22,987 bases of DNA from 2-01-FULL-39-10-A sp964525395. Its GTDB lineage: Bacteria; Patescibacteriota; Microgenomatia; Levybacterales; UBA12049. This document shows, piece after piece, positions 8,585 through 15,879 of the stretch. The notes beneath the pieces were generated by a model. The model was not told the origin of the DNA. It saw only the letters and a program-made list of their open reading frames with translations, and made no database searches. The first letter of the stretch is position 1. Every line of letters starts with the position of its first letter. The stretch spans positions 1 to 22,987 of the forward strand of contig CAZGGU010000015.1 of NCBI GenBank assembly GCA_964525395.1, read 5' to 3'. Made by a program: the position numbers and the translations under genes.

Positions 8585-8587
8585 TTC

Positions 8588-8617
8588 TTGAAATTATAAC
8601 AATTTACGTCGTATAAT
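8588..8617 (+). promoter_or_regulatory. Sigma-70-type promoter of the C-methyltransferase gene
   Basis: TTGAAA at 8588-8593 and TATAAT at 8612-8617 are separated by 18 bases. The expected transcription start is near 8624, six bases before the ATG at 8630. There is no ribosome site. The promoter overlaps the one driving the opposite strand, so the two could compete. Confidence 0.65.
8593..8598 (-). promoter_or_regulatory. Extended -10 promoter of the 452-8584 operon
   Basis: On the minus strand TGT-TATAAT is an ideal extended -10 box. No good -35 is seen 17-18 bases upstream (GTGTAT), which is typical of extended -10 promoters. A start about seven bases downstream would fall at 8585-8586, next to the ATG at 8584, giving a leaderless message. 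Confidence 0.6.
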
Positions 8618-8624
8618 ACACGAC
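8608..8624. promoter_or_regulatory. Inverted repeat over the -10 box (possible operator)
   Basis: GTCGT-N7-ACGAC is a dyad; the central bases are also partly symmetric. It covers the plus-strand -10 box and the predicted start site. The position suits a repressor site, but no regulator gene is visible in the window and the dyad may be chance. Confidence 0.25.
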
Positions 8625-8629
8625 ATCTT

Positions 8630-9859
8630 ATGTCTTTATCAAAATTAAAAATAACCGAATGTCGAGTTTGTAAATCAAAAAAATTAAAAGAGATTCTTAC
8701 ACTCGGAAATTACTATTTATCTGACTTCTACTCCTCAAATAAACTACCTAAGAAATATCCTATGGATCTAATTCTTTGCGAAAATTGCATGCTTCTACAA
8801 CTCAGGCATTCAACGCCACCTAAAGAACTTTACACCCCCAGATATGGATATAAATCTGGAATTAATGAGACTATGAGAATCGAGCTTAAAGAAATTGCTG
8901 AAAAGGCTATCAAAAGAGCAAATCTTAGAATAGAAAAACCAGTAGTTATTGATATTGGATCCAACGATGGGACACTTCTGAGTAATTATCCAAAAAAATA
9001 TTTTAGAGTCGGAGTTGAGCCAATTAAAAAACTCGCGCTAGAATCAAGCTCTAAAGCAAACGTTGTAGTAAATGATTTTTTTAATTCCAAAAAGGTGATT
9101 AAAGAAATTGGTGATAAAAAGGCATCTATCATTACTGTAATTTCTTGTTTCTATGATATGGAAGATCCTAATTTATTTGTATCCGATTTAGTAAAAGTGC
9201 TTGATGAAAAAGGAATAATTATTATTCAACAAAACTACCTAATGGGAATGCTTACCCTAAACGCATTCGACAATATCGTGCATGAACATCTTGAGTACTA
9301 CTCACTACTTTCAATGGAGAATCTGCTAAAACGTCATGATTTAGAGGTATTTGATGTAGAATTAAATAATACTAATGGAGGCAGTTTTAGAACATATATC
9401 GCCCCAATCGGAACTAGGAAGTTATCAAAGAATGTCTTGGAACTCAGGAAAAAAGAGCTTAAATTTGGAATGCATAAGAAAAAAACATACGAGGATTTCG
9501 CAAAAAGGGTGACAAAAATTGGACAAGAAATAAATCAGTTCATCAAAGAGGAATCTAAAAAAGGAAAAAAAGTTTATGTTTATGGTGCATCAACTAGAGG
9601 CAACACTTTACTTCAATATTTCAAACTAAATAATAAATTAGTGCCAAAAGCAGTTGAGAGAAATCCCGAAAAATTCGGTAAAAAAATTGCATCGCTTCAA
9701 ATTCCTATTATCTCTGAGGCAGATGCTCGAAAAGAAAAACCAGATTACTTCCTCGTACTTCCGTGGTTCTTTAAAGATGAATTTATAAAAAGAGAAAAGA
9801 AGTTCTTAGAATCTGGTGGTCACTTTATATTCCCCCTCCCGGAATTTGAAATTATATAG
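8630..9859 (+). CDS. Sugar C-methyltransferase (zinc-binding, TylC3/TcaB9-type)
   Basis: This 409-residue protein has the three-part layout of NDP-hexose C-methyltransferases. First is an N-terminal zinc ribbon with Cys11-x2-Cys14 and Cys50-x2-Cys53, followed by RYGYKSG at 71-77. Next is a SAM-binding Rossmann domain with VIDIGSNDG at 106-114 and the family hallmark HEHLEYYS at 218-225, whose His/Glu are implicated in catalysis in TcaB9-type enzymes. Last is a C-terminal domain with VYGASTRGNTLLQYF and the final LPWFFKDEF segment. Such enzymes add a methyl branch to a carbon of an NDP-4-keto sugar. The neighbouring RmlC/RmlD-like operon could process that product. It is transcribed alone from a near-leaderless promoter, and its stop overlaps the convergent GT2 gene by 8 bp. 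Confidence 0.9.
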   Translation: MSLSKLKITECRVCKSKKLKEILTLGNYYLSDFYSSNKLPKKYPMDLILCENCMLLQLRHSTPPKELYTPRYGYKSGINETMRIELKEIAEKAIKRANLRIEKPVVIDIGSNDGTLLSNYPKKYFRVGVEPIKKLALESSSKANVVVNDFFNSKKVIKEIGDKKASIITVISCFYDMEDPNLFVSDLVKVLDEKGIIIIQQNYLMGMLTLNAFDNIVHEHLEYYSLLSMENLLKRHDLEVFDVELNNTNGGSFRTYIAPIGTRKLSKNVLELRKKELKFGMHKKKTYEDFAKRVTKIGQEINQFIKEESKKGKKVYVYGASTRGNTLLQYFKLNNKLVPKAVERNPEKFGKKIASLQIPIISEADARKEKPDYFLVLPWFFKDEFIKREKKFLESGGHFIFPLPEFEII

Positions 9860-10805
9860 AAAATATACTCAGATTCTTACAATGCCAGATTACTATTTTT
9901 ATCCACTCTATAAGTAGAAATTCTGATTTCGACTTCTTTCCCAAAGATTTTTTAACAACTACAATTGGCAATAAAAAAATAATACTTATCAGAGATGATG
10001 TGAAAATAGTTATCCATATTAAAATCATAAAAAATTTTCCATTGTATTTATTAAAATATTTGTAAGTACTTGAAAGATAATAATTATTACTCTGTGTTAA
10101 TTTTTGATGAAGTGCTCCACCACCGGAATGATAAACACCACCAAAGGGAACGAAATGAATTTCCCACCCTTTCTCTTTTATTCTTCTGCAAAGATCTGTT
10201 TCCTCTCGGTAGAAAGTAAATTGTTTATCAAAAACTCCTATCTCATTCAACATTTTTCTTCTTAACAAAATATATGCCCCTGTTACATGCTCAACAGATC
10301 TTGGAATTTTAAGATCTTTTATTGAATAAAGTATAGGATGATAATCGGGATTAAGCTTATTAATAAATAAATAGAATGGATAATTATATTCAAAAATTGT
10401 TGAAAGTAGATTGGGAAACTTTCTATAAATTGAATGAGAAATTTTCTTAGGAGTTACATATAAACCACATGTAGTGAATCCAACTTTTTGGTTCTTGTCT
10501 GCATATTGGACAGTTTGCTTAATCGTGCTCGGAAATAACTCTATATCTGGGGTAAGTATCAAAACATATTCGCTATTCGTTCTCTTAATACCTACATTGG
10601 CAGCATTTCCAAATCCAATATTACCTCCTGATCTAATATATTTGATATTCTTACTAATTTTTTTAATTTCTTTTTCCTTATCTTCCCCATTATCTACAAC
10701 AACAATCTCCATACTTGTAATTTTATTTTTAGAAATTGATCGAAAACATTTCTTAAATTCTTCCACCTCGTTATAAATAACAATAATTACAGACAACTTT
10801 TTCAT
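9852..10805 (-). CDS. GT2 glycosyltransferase, WbbL/rhamnosyltransferase-like
   Basis: This 317-residue enzyme starts KKLSVIIVIYNE and has VVVDNG at 36-41. It carries TPD (85-87) where the group usually has NPD, the catalytic acidic pair in FYREETDLCRRI (Glu201-Glu202), and His226 in GGVYHSGGGA. A hydrophobic segment at about 258-286 anchors the C-terminus. The group transfers rhamnose or other deoxysugars to lipid-linked intermediates, which would fit the deoxysugar genes nearby, though specificity is not readable. Its ATG overlaps the TGA of the flippase gene (ATGA) and it lacks a ribosome site, so translation is probably coupled. Its stop overlaps the convergent methyltransferase. Confidence 0.87.
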   Translation of the reverse strand: MKKLSVIIVIYNEVEEFKKCFRSISKNKITSMEIVVVDNGEDKEKEIKKISKNIKYIRSGGNIGFGNAANVGIKRTNSEYVLILTPDIELFPSTIKQTVQYADKNQKVGFTTCGLYVTPKKISHSIYRKFPNLLSTIFEYNYPFYLFINKLNPDYHPILYSIKDLKIPRSVEHVTGAYILLRRKMLNEIGVFDKQFTFYREETDLCRRIKEKGWEIHFVPFGGVYHSGGGALHQKLTQSNNYYLSSTYKYFNKYNGKFFMILIWITIFTSSLISIIFLLPIVVVKKSLGKKSKSEFLLIEWIKIVIWHCKNLSIFSI

Positions 10806-12271
10806 TTTTTTATTTTTTTTAATTCTTTAAAAATTATTCTTACATCAGGCATAGCAATAATACTTATTAGGATCATATATATAACTGTGAACGCAGATGC
10901 TTTAATTATTAAACCTAAGAATGAAAATGAAATTAATTGATTTAGCAAATTAATCATGATTAAGGATATAGGAATAAAAATTAATGGAAAAATTGATTTA
11001 ATTATATCTCCAGATATTCCTTCTTTTTTCGCAATTATGAGTGAAGATGCTGCAAGGAAAAAAGTAAATATAAAATAAGAGATAGCAATTCCGACAAAAC
11101 CAATCTTCGAAACTAAATATATCGCAAGTATCCACTCAATTACTGAACAAATAAGGTTAAATTTAAAATAAATTTTCGATTTCCCAAGAGCAAAGATCCC
11201 CTGCGCATATACTGAGATAAATGGCATAAAAATCATCGAAGCGCTAAACCAATAAAGTGCGTAAATCCCAGGCAACCATTTAGAGGTATATAGTAATTCA
11301 ACAATTTCTTTTCCAAATCCAAGCATGATTACAACAAAATAAATATTTAATATTAAAAGTATTTTTATGGATTTAGAAATAGTGTCTGATAAGGCGGCTT
11401 TATTATGACGAATTTTTGAAAAACCGGGGAATGCCACACGACCAAAATTATTACTGATTGTTTCTGGGATTAATGCATTTGAAAATGCCCAATCTAAAAG
11501 ACCAACTTGGTAAGGAATAGTCTTTAATCCTCCTATCACTGGAATTACTGAGTTTTGAAAGAAATTGATTATTCCTCCTCCCTGCATATATGCACCAAAA
11601 TGAATCATTTTATTAATTCTATTTTTATTGAAATATAAACTCGGTCTCCATGGACAAATCTTGTATATAGCAGCACATTCAATTATTTCTTTAACGTAAA
11701 GTCCTAATATGAAGCTCCAAATTCCAAATCCAAAAACTGCAAACAAAACTACGGATACCTGATAACCTACAACGCCAACTATATCTATTTTAGACACTAA
11801 ATCGAATTTCAAATCTCTCTCAATCAGGGCTATCGGAATTGACTTAATAGTAATAAATATTAGAGATATTCCGTATACCCAAATCATTAAAATGTTTTCT
11901 GTATCAAATCCACTTATAAAGCGTGTAATTATGGGAGCAGAGATAAATATTATTAAAATTGATAATAAAGTTAGAGTTAGTTTAGTGAAAAAAATAGTTG
12001 ATAGTTGTTTCTGCGAAGGTTTCTTTTTTTCCCTAATAATCGCTGGGGATAAACCAATGTCAATAAATAAAGTGAAAAAATTGATTACAAAAGCAATGAT
12101 TGCTATAGTTCCGAAATCAGAGGGAAAAAGAATTCTAGCTAAAATTATCTGCCCCACGAAAGAAAAGATCTTTAAAATAAATTCCCTAAATAGTAAAACA
12201 GAAAGACCTTTGGAAATTTTCTTTTTAACATTTAAAATTTCTAAATCGTCTCCTAATAATGAGTTCTCCAT
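10802..12271 (-). CDS. Wzx-type oligosaccharide flippase (MOP superfamily)
   Basis: This is a 489-residue protein with about fourteen predicted membrane segments, the normal size for Wzx/TuaB-type flippases. The N-terminal signature LARILFPSDFGTIAI at 44-58 is characteristic, and the repeat of charged short loops between helices continues to the end. It would move undecaprenyl-linked oligosaccharides from the inner to the outer membrane face. It leads a two-gene operon with a GT2 gene. The ATG is 11 bases downstream of a TATAAT box and has no ribosome site, so the transcript is nearly leaderless. Confidence 0.9.
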   Translation of the reverse strand: MENSLLGDDLEILNVKKKISKGLSVLLFREFILKIFSFVGQIILARILFPSDFGTIAIIAFVINFFTLFIDIGLSPAIIREKKKPSQKQLSTIFFTKLTLTLLSILIIFISAPIITRFISGFDTENILMIWVYGISLIFITIKSIPIALIERDLKFDLVSKIDIVGVVGYQVSVVLFAVFGFGIWSFILGLYVKEIIECAAIYKICPWRPSLYFNKNRINKMIHFGAYMQGGGIINFFQNSVIPVIGGLKTIPYQVGLLDWAFSNALIPETISNNFGRVAFPGFSKIRHNKAALSDTISKSIKILLILNIYFVVIMLGFGKEIVELLYTSKWLPGIYALYWFSASMIFMPFISVYAQGIFALGKSKIYFKFNLICSVIEWILAIYLVSKIGFVGIAISYFIFTFFLAASSLIIAKKEGISGDIIKSIFPLIFIPISLIMINLLNQLISFSFLGLIIKASAFTVIYMILISIIAMPDVRIIFKELKKIKK

Positions 12272-12282
12272 TTGTTCGTATA

Positions 12283-12311
12283 ATTATACTCTACGAGGCT
12301 GTTGATTTAAA
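12283..12311 (-). promoter_or_regulatory. Promoter of the flippase/GT2 operon
   Basis: On the minus strand TTTAAA (12311-12306) and TATAAT (12288-12283) are 17 bases apart. The expected start is near 12276, about five bases before the ATG at 12271. The -10 sits in a perfect 12-bp palindrome, GTATAATTATAC at 12278-12289. Confidence 0.6.
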
Positions 12312-12330
12312 CCTAAAATTTAGCTATAGT
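12302..12330 (+). promoter_or_regulatory. Promoter of the nucleotide-sugar operon
   Basis: TTGATT at 12302-12307 and TATAGT at 12325-12330 are 17 bases apart. The expected start is near 12337, leaving a leader of about 13 bases with no clear ribosome site before the ATG at 12350. It overlaps the divergent promoter of the flippase operon. Confidence 0.6.
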
Positions 12331-12349
12331 CTAGACTTAAACGAAAAGC

Positions 12350-12799
12350 ATGAAAACTATAATTCCATCTATCATAAAAGGTGCAGTTTTTAAAGACGAT
12401 CGAGGAGAATTAAAACATAACAACAATTTTAATTTGAAAAAAGTTGTAAGATTTTATGAAGTTTCCCCAAATCAAAAAAATAAGATTAGAGCTTTTCATG
12501 GACATTTCAAAGAAGAAAAATATGTATATGTCACAAGAGGAAGCATTTTAATTTATGCCATAAAAATTGACGACAAAATTATTCCTTCAAAAAAAACTCA
12601 AAAATATAAATTTATTTTGGATGGAATAAAATCAGATGTTTTACATATTCCACCAGGCTATGCAAACGGCTTTAAAATTCTAGAGAAAGATACAAGTGTA
12701 ATTTTCTATTCTAATTTAACTACCAAACAATCTGAAAAAGATGACTACCGTTTTGATCAAAATTATTGGGGAGAAAAAATATGGCAAAAACAAAAATAA
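12350..12799 (+). CDS. dTDP-4-dehydrorhamnose 3,5-epimerase-like cupin
   Basis: This 149-residue single-domain cupin follows the RmlC pattern. DDRGEL is at 16-21. RAFHGH at 47-52 has His50 at the place of the catalytic His of RmlC. VLHIPPGYANGF is at 97-108, Tyr120 is in the position of the catalytic Tyr, and DDYRFD at 131-136 precedes YWG. It is shorter than the classic 180-residue RmlC and belongs to the short sugar-epimerase group that also includes FdtA/WxcM-like isomerases. Epimerisation or isomerisation of an NDP-4-keto sugar is likely; the exact reaction is open. It is the first gene of a three-gene operon, and its end overlaps the next gene by 19 bp. Confidence 0.8.
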   Translation: MKTIIPSIIKGAVFKDDRGELKHNNNFNLKKVVRFYEVSPNQKNKIRAFHGHFKEEKYVYVTRGSILIYAIKIDDKIIPSKKTQKYKFILDGIKSDVLHIPPGYANGFKILEKDTSVIFYSNLTTKQSEKDDYRFDQNYWGEKIWQKQK

Positions 12800-13668
12800 T
12801 AGTCTTAGGTGCAAACGGAATGCTAGGCTCAGAAGTTTTTAAATATTTAGTTACAAATAAAAAATTTAACGTGCAAGGCACAACCAGAATAAAAAGAGAC
12901 AAACAATTTCAGTTTTTCGATGCAAATGATTTTATTTCAAATCCTGAAAAATATAAATTTATTACTAAAGCTGACTATGTAGTCAATTGCATTGGGATAA
13001 TTAAACCTTTTTGTAAAGATGGGGATAATAAAGGGATATTAAATGCAATTTTAATAAATGCCTCATTCCCCTACTTCCTTTCGAAATTTATTGAAGACTC
13101 AAAATCGACGACTAAAATTATAAATATCGCAACTGATTGTGTGTATTCAGGAGAAAAAGGAAAGTATCATGAACACTCTCCACACTCCCCACTAGATGTT
13201 TATGACAAATCTAAAGATTTGGGCGAAATAAATTCAATAAACACATTAAACATTCGAACATCAATTATCGGTCCTCAAACAAACCATAGTCAGAATTTAA
13301 TGCAGTGGCTACTCGAACAAGAAAATGGGTCTAAATTAAATGGATATTCTGATCATTTATGGAACGGGGTAACTACTCTACAATTTGCAAAATTAATTGA
13401 AAAAATTATTATAAAAAATAAATTTACCTCTCTTCGAAAAAAGAATCATGTAATTCATTTCGTACCAAATAAATCTGTGAATAAATTCGAACTTCTTTCA
13501 ATATTAAATGAGATTTATGAAAAAAAAATAATTGTTAAAAAAATAAAGTCTCCAAACGGAAAAATTGACAGAACTCTAACAACCAAATACAAAGAACTTA
13601 CTAATTTATATGGTAAATCGAATTTAAAAAAAGAAATAAAACTTTTATATGAATTCAACAGCAAATAA
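12781..13668 (+). CDS. RmlD-like nucleotide-sugar reductase (SDR)
   Basis: This is a 295-residue short-chain dehydrogenase. The NAD(P)-binding GANGMLG is at 10-16, TDCVYSG at 118-124 supplies the Ser/Thr region, and the catalytic YDKSK is at 141-145. The overall pattern (IGIIKP, NIRTSIIGPQ) matches dTDP-4-dehydrorhamnose reductase-like proteins, which reduce the 4-keto group of an NDP-deoxysugar. I chose the ATG at 12781 (MAKTKIIVLG) over the in-frame ATG at 12766. GGGGAG lies seven bases before it, and the Rossmann strand then begins right after the start as usual. It overlaps the preceding cupin gene by 19 bp and the next SDR by 20 bp. Confidence 0.82.
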   Translation: MAKTKIIVLGANGMLGSEVFKYLVTNKKFNVQGTTRIKRDKQFQFFDANDFISNPEKYKFITKADYVVNCIGIIKPFCKDGDNKGILNAILINASFPYFLSKFIEDSKSTTKIINIATDCVYSGEKGKYHEHSPHSPLDVYDKSKDLGEINSINTLNIRTSIIGPQTNHSQNLMQWLLEQENGSKLNGYSDHLWNGVTTLQFAKLIEKIIIKNKFTSLRKKNHVIHFVPNKSVNKFELLSILNEIYEKKIIVKKIKSPNGKIDRTLTTKYKELTNLYGKSNLKKEIKLLYEFNSK

Positions 13669-14653
13669 AATACTTGTTACTGGGGGTGCAGGATATATTG
13701 GCTCAACTCTTGTAAATATTTTACTTTCAAAAAATAAAAAAGTCGTAGTGCTCGACAATTTTACATTCAAAAATAAGAACGTCTTTAAAAAAAATAAGAA
13801 TCTCCAAGTAATAACAGGGGATATTACAAAAGTAAATGATGTTAAAAAAGCGATGAAAGATGTTTCAATGGTCGTTCACTTGGCAGGAATTGTGGGAGAT
13901 CCTGCATGTGGGATCAATCCTAAACTCACACAAAAGATAAATGTGGGCGGAACTAGAATTCTCGTTAAAGAATCGATAAAACAGAATGTCCAAAGATTTG
14001 TTTTCGCTTCCAGCTGCTCGGTTTATGGATTTACTGAAAAAATCGCAACAGAAAGATCTAAACCCAACCCGGTTTCACTTTATTCAGAAACAAAATTAAT
14101 TTCTGAAAAAGATATTTTAAATGAGAAAGATTTAAGCTTTCACCCTACCATTCTTAGATTTTCTACTATTTTTGGCAAATCCCCCCGCCCACGCTTCGAT
14201 TTAGCAGCAAATATATTCACAGCTGAAGGATATTTCAAGAAAGAAATAAAAGTAAATAATGGTGATCAGTGGAGACCTTTTATAAATGTTTTTGATGTGG
14301 CGTATGCAATTTATTTAGTTTTGGAAGCAGATATAAAAATCGTTGACCGACAAATTTTTAATGTAGGCGATGATTCTATGGTATTAACCATTTCTAATCT
14401 TGCTAAAAAAATAAAGAAAATTTTAAATAATAAAGATTTAAAAATAACAAAAACCGAGGAATTTAAAGATCCAAGAGACTATCAAGTTTCCTTCAAAAAA
14501 ATTAATAATAAACTAAAGTTTAAAAAATCTGTAAGCTTCGAAAATGGAATAAATGAACTTGTTAAAGAATTTAAGAAAAATAATAAATACAATTATAAGA
14601 ATAAAAAATATAACAACGCGGAGATGTTAAGGTCGAATTTAAAATCTACTTAA
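13649..14653 (+). CDS. Extended SDR: NAD-dependent epimerase/dehydratase
   Basis: This is a 334-residue extended SDR. GGAGYIG is at 12-18, HLAGIVGDPACG follows at 77-88, SSCSVYG at 121-127 and the catalytic YSETK at 145-149. The C-terminal half has GDQWRPFINVFDVAYA, the usual sugar-nucleotide-binding region. RmlB-type 4,6-dehydratases carry an Asp-Glu pair where this protein has Cys-Ser (SSCSVYG), so it is more likely an epimerase or reductase than a 4,6-dehydratase. The end (last about 25 residues) is Lys/Asn-rich and looks like an unstructured tail. There is no ribosome site; translation probably couples to the overlapping upstream gene. Its stop overlaps the convergent flippase gene by 8 bp. 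Confidence 0.85.
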   Translation: MNSTANKILVTGGAGYIGSTLVNILLSKNKKVVVLDNFTFKNKNVFKKNKNLQVITGDITKVNDVKKAMKDVSMVVHLAGIVGDPACGINPKLTQKINVGGTRILVKESIKQNVQRFVFASSCSVYGFTEKIATERSKPNPVSLYSETKLISEKDILNEKDLSFHPTILRFSTIFGKSPRPRFDLAANIFTAEGYFKKEIKVNNGDQWRPFINVFDVAYAIYLVLEADIKIVDRQIFNVGDDSMVLTISNLAKKIKKILNNKDLKITKTEEFKDPRDYQVSFKKINNKLKFKKSVSFENGINELVKEFKKNNKYNYKNKKYNNAEMLRSNLKST

Positions 14654-15863
14654 AAATCTTTCTGAGGAAAAATAATACAAAAGGAATTTCTACTAAGATC
14701 GAGAATATCGCAGAATATGCTGCTCCTATTATTCCGAAATAATAAATAAAAGGAATGATGGTTATTAATAATCCAACACAGCGAGCAAGCGTCGTAACCG
14801 CTACATAATTTTGTTTATGAACTGATAGAGCAGCCGGTGCAAAATTTCCAAAAATCGTTCTTAATATTCCATAGATAGCTAAAACTCGAACCACTGGGAT
14901 CGCCGCTAACCATCTTTCTCCAAGAATAATATGAACTATCAAATCTGCAAAAACAAAGATTATTACTCCAGAAAGTGTAGCAACAACCGATGAAGTCAAA
15001 GTAACTTTTTTAAATGCCTTAAACAGCCTATCTTTGTCATCTGAAAACTTAGAATAAACTGGGAATACGACTTTATTTACTGTATCAGTTACTTCACTAA
15101 TCGGAAGGGTAGAAATTTTATATGCCGCCTGGTAAATACCGAGTGAATTAGTGCCTAAAATTTTTCCTACACCAATATTGTCACCATTCTCTGCTGTGTA
15201 TGAAAAAATGCCTGAAATAGTAATCCACCAGCTTTTTCTCACAATATGAATTAGCTTTTCTGGTTCGAAATTAAGTCGAGGAGTCGGCTTAAATAACACA
15301 AAAGATAAAATAACTTCCAAAACAGCTGAGACAATTAAACCAAACACAAAACTCTCAGCATTTCTTGTCACAAATGCGAAAATAATCACTACGATCGAAT
15401 CTATGATAAAAAGCATGCTTCTGAGATAAAATTCCTTCTTAAAATCTATTTCTTTTTGAATCTTAACGATTGAAGGATTAATAAAGCCGCGCACAAAAGG
15501 CACGATAGAGATTAAGAGTATGATCGATAAAGATTCAGGTGAATTAAAGAAATTAGCGACAAAGGGCGCCGAGACAATTAAAATTAGCGCTATTATGCAC
15601 CCCCTAATGATAGAAACTGCCCAAGCTGAGCTTATGTAGCTCTCTATATCGTCTTTTTTCTGTATGAGGAATACATTGATACCTGTTTCTGTAACAACCT
15701 CTAAAAACGCAAGAATAAGCGTTGCTACGCCAAAGACACCAAATTGCACAGGAGACAGGAGCCTTGCTAATATCGCCAAACGCACAAATGTAATAGCTCT
15801 AGTGGATCCCCTGAGAAGAGCTATCCAAGAAACACCTTTAAATGCATGGACTTTATACCCCAT
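14646..15863 (-). CDS. Second oligosaccharide flippase (WzxC/TuaB-like)
   Basis: This 405-residue multi-pass protein has the MOP flippase signature LARLLSPVQFGVFGV at 32-46. The following VTETGINVFLIQKK and the GENGDNIGVGKILG-type loop (here TAENGDNIG) are typical of the WzxC/TuaB group. It is about 80 residues shorter than usual, so one or two C-terminal helices may be missing, yet the frame ends cleanly. Its G+C is visibly higher than in the adjoining fusion gene, suggesting a separate origin. The ATG lies six bases after a TATAAT box, placing the transcription start on or next to the A of ATG. It would serve a different glycan from the first flippase (10802-12271), or be a redundant copy. 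Confidence 0.88.
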   Translation of the reverse strand: MGYKVHAFKGVSWIALLRGSTRAITFVRLAILARLLSPVQFGVFGVATLILAFLEVVTETGINVFLIQKKDDIESYISSAWAVSIIRGCIIALILIVSAPFVANFFNSPESLSIILLISIVPFVRGFINPSIVKIQKEIDFKKEFYLRSMLFIIDSIVVIIFAFVTRNAESFVFGLIVSAVLEVILSFVLFKPTPRLNFEPEKLIHIVRKSWWITISGIFSYTAENGDNIGVGKILGTNSLGIYQAAYKISTLPISEVTDTVNKVVFPVYSKFSDDKDRLFKAFKKVTLTSSVVATLSGVIIFVFADLIVHIILGERWLAAIPVVRVLAIYGILRTIFGNFAPAALSVHKQNYVAVTTLARCVGLLITIIPFIYYFGIIGAAYSAIFSILVEIPFVLFFLRKIFK

Positions 15864-15869
15864 GTGCTA

Positions 15870-15875
15870 ATTATA
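15870..15875 (-). promoter_or_regulatory. -10 box giving a leaderless flippase mRNA
   Basis: On the minus strand TATAAT is followed by six bases and then the ATG at 15863, so the start site would coincide with the start codon. No good -35 is seen. It lies in the 16-bp gap behind the fusion gene, so readthrough from upstream is also possible. Confidence 0.45.
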
Positions 15876-15879
15876 TAGC

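Noticed and set aside
11892..12305. 137-codon plus-strand open frame opposite the flippase
   Set aside because: It mirrors a well-supported flippase gene, is basic and low-complexity in translation, and has no start signals.
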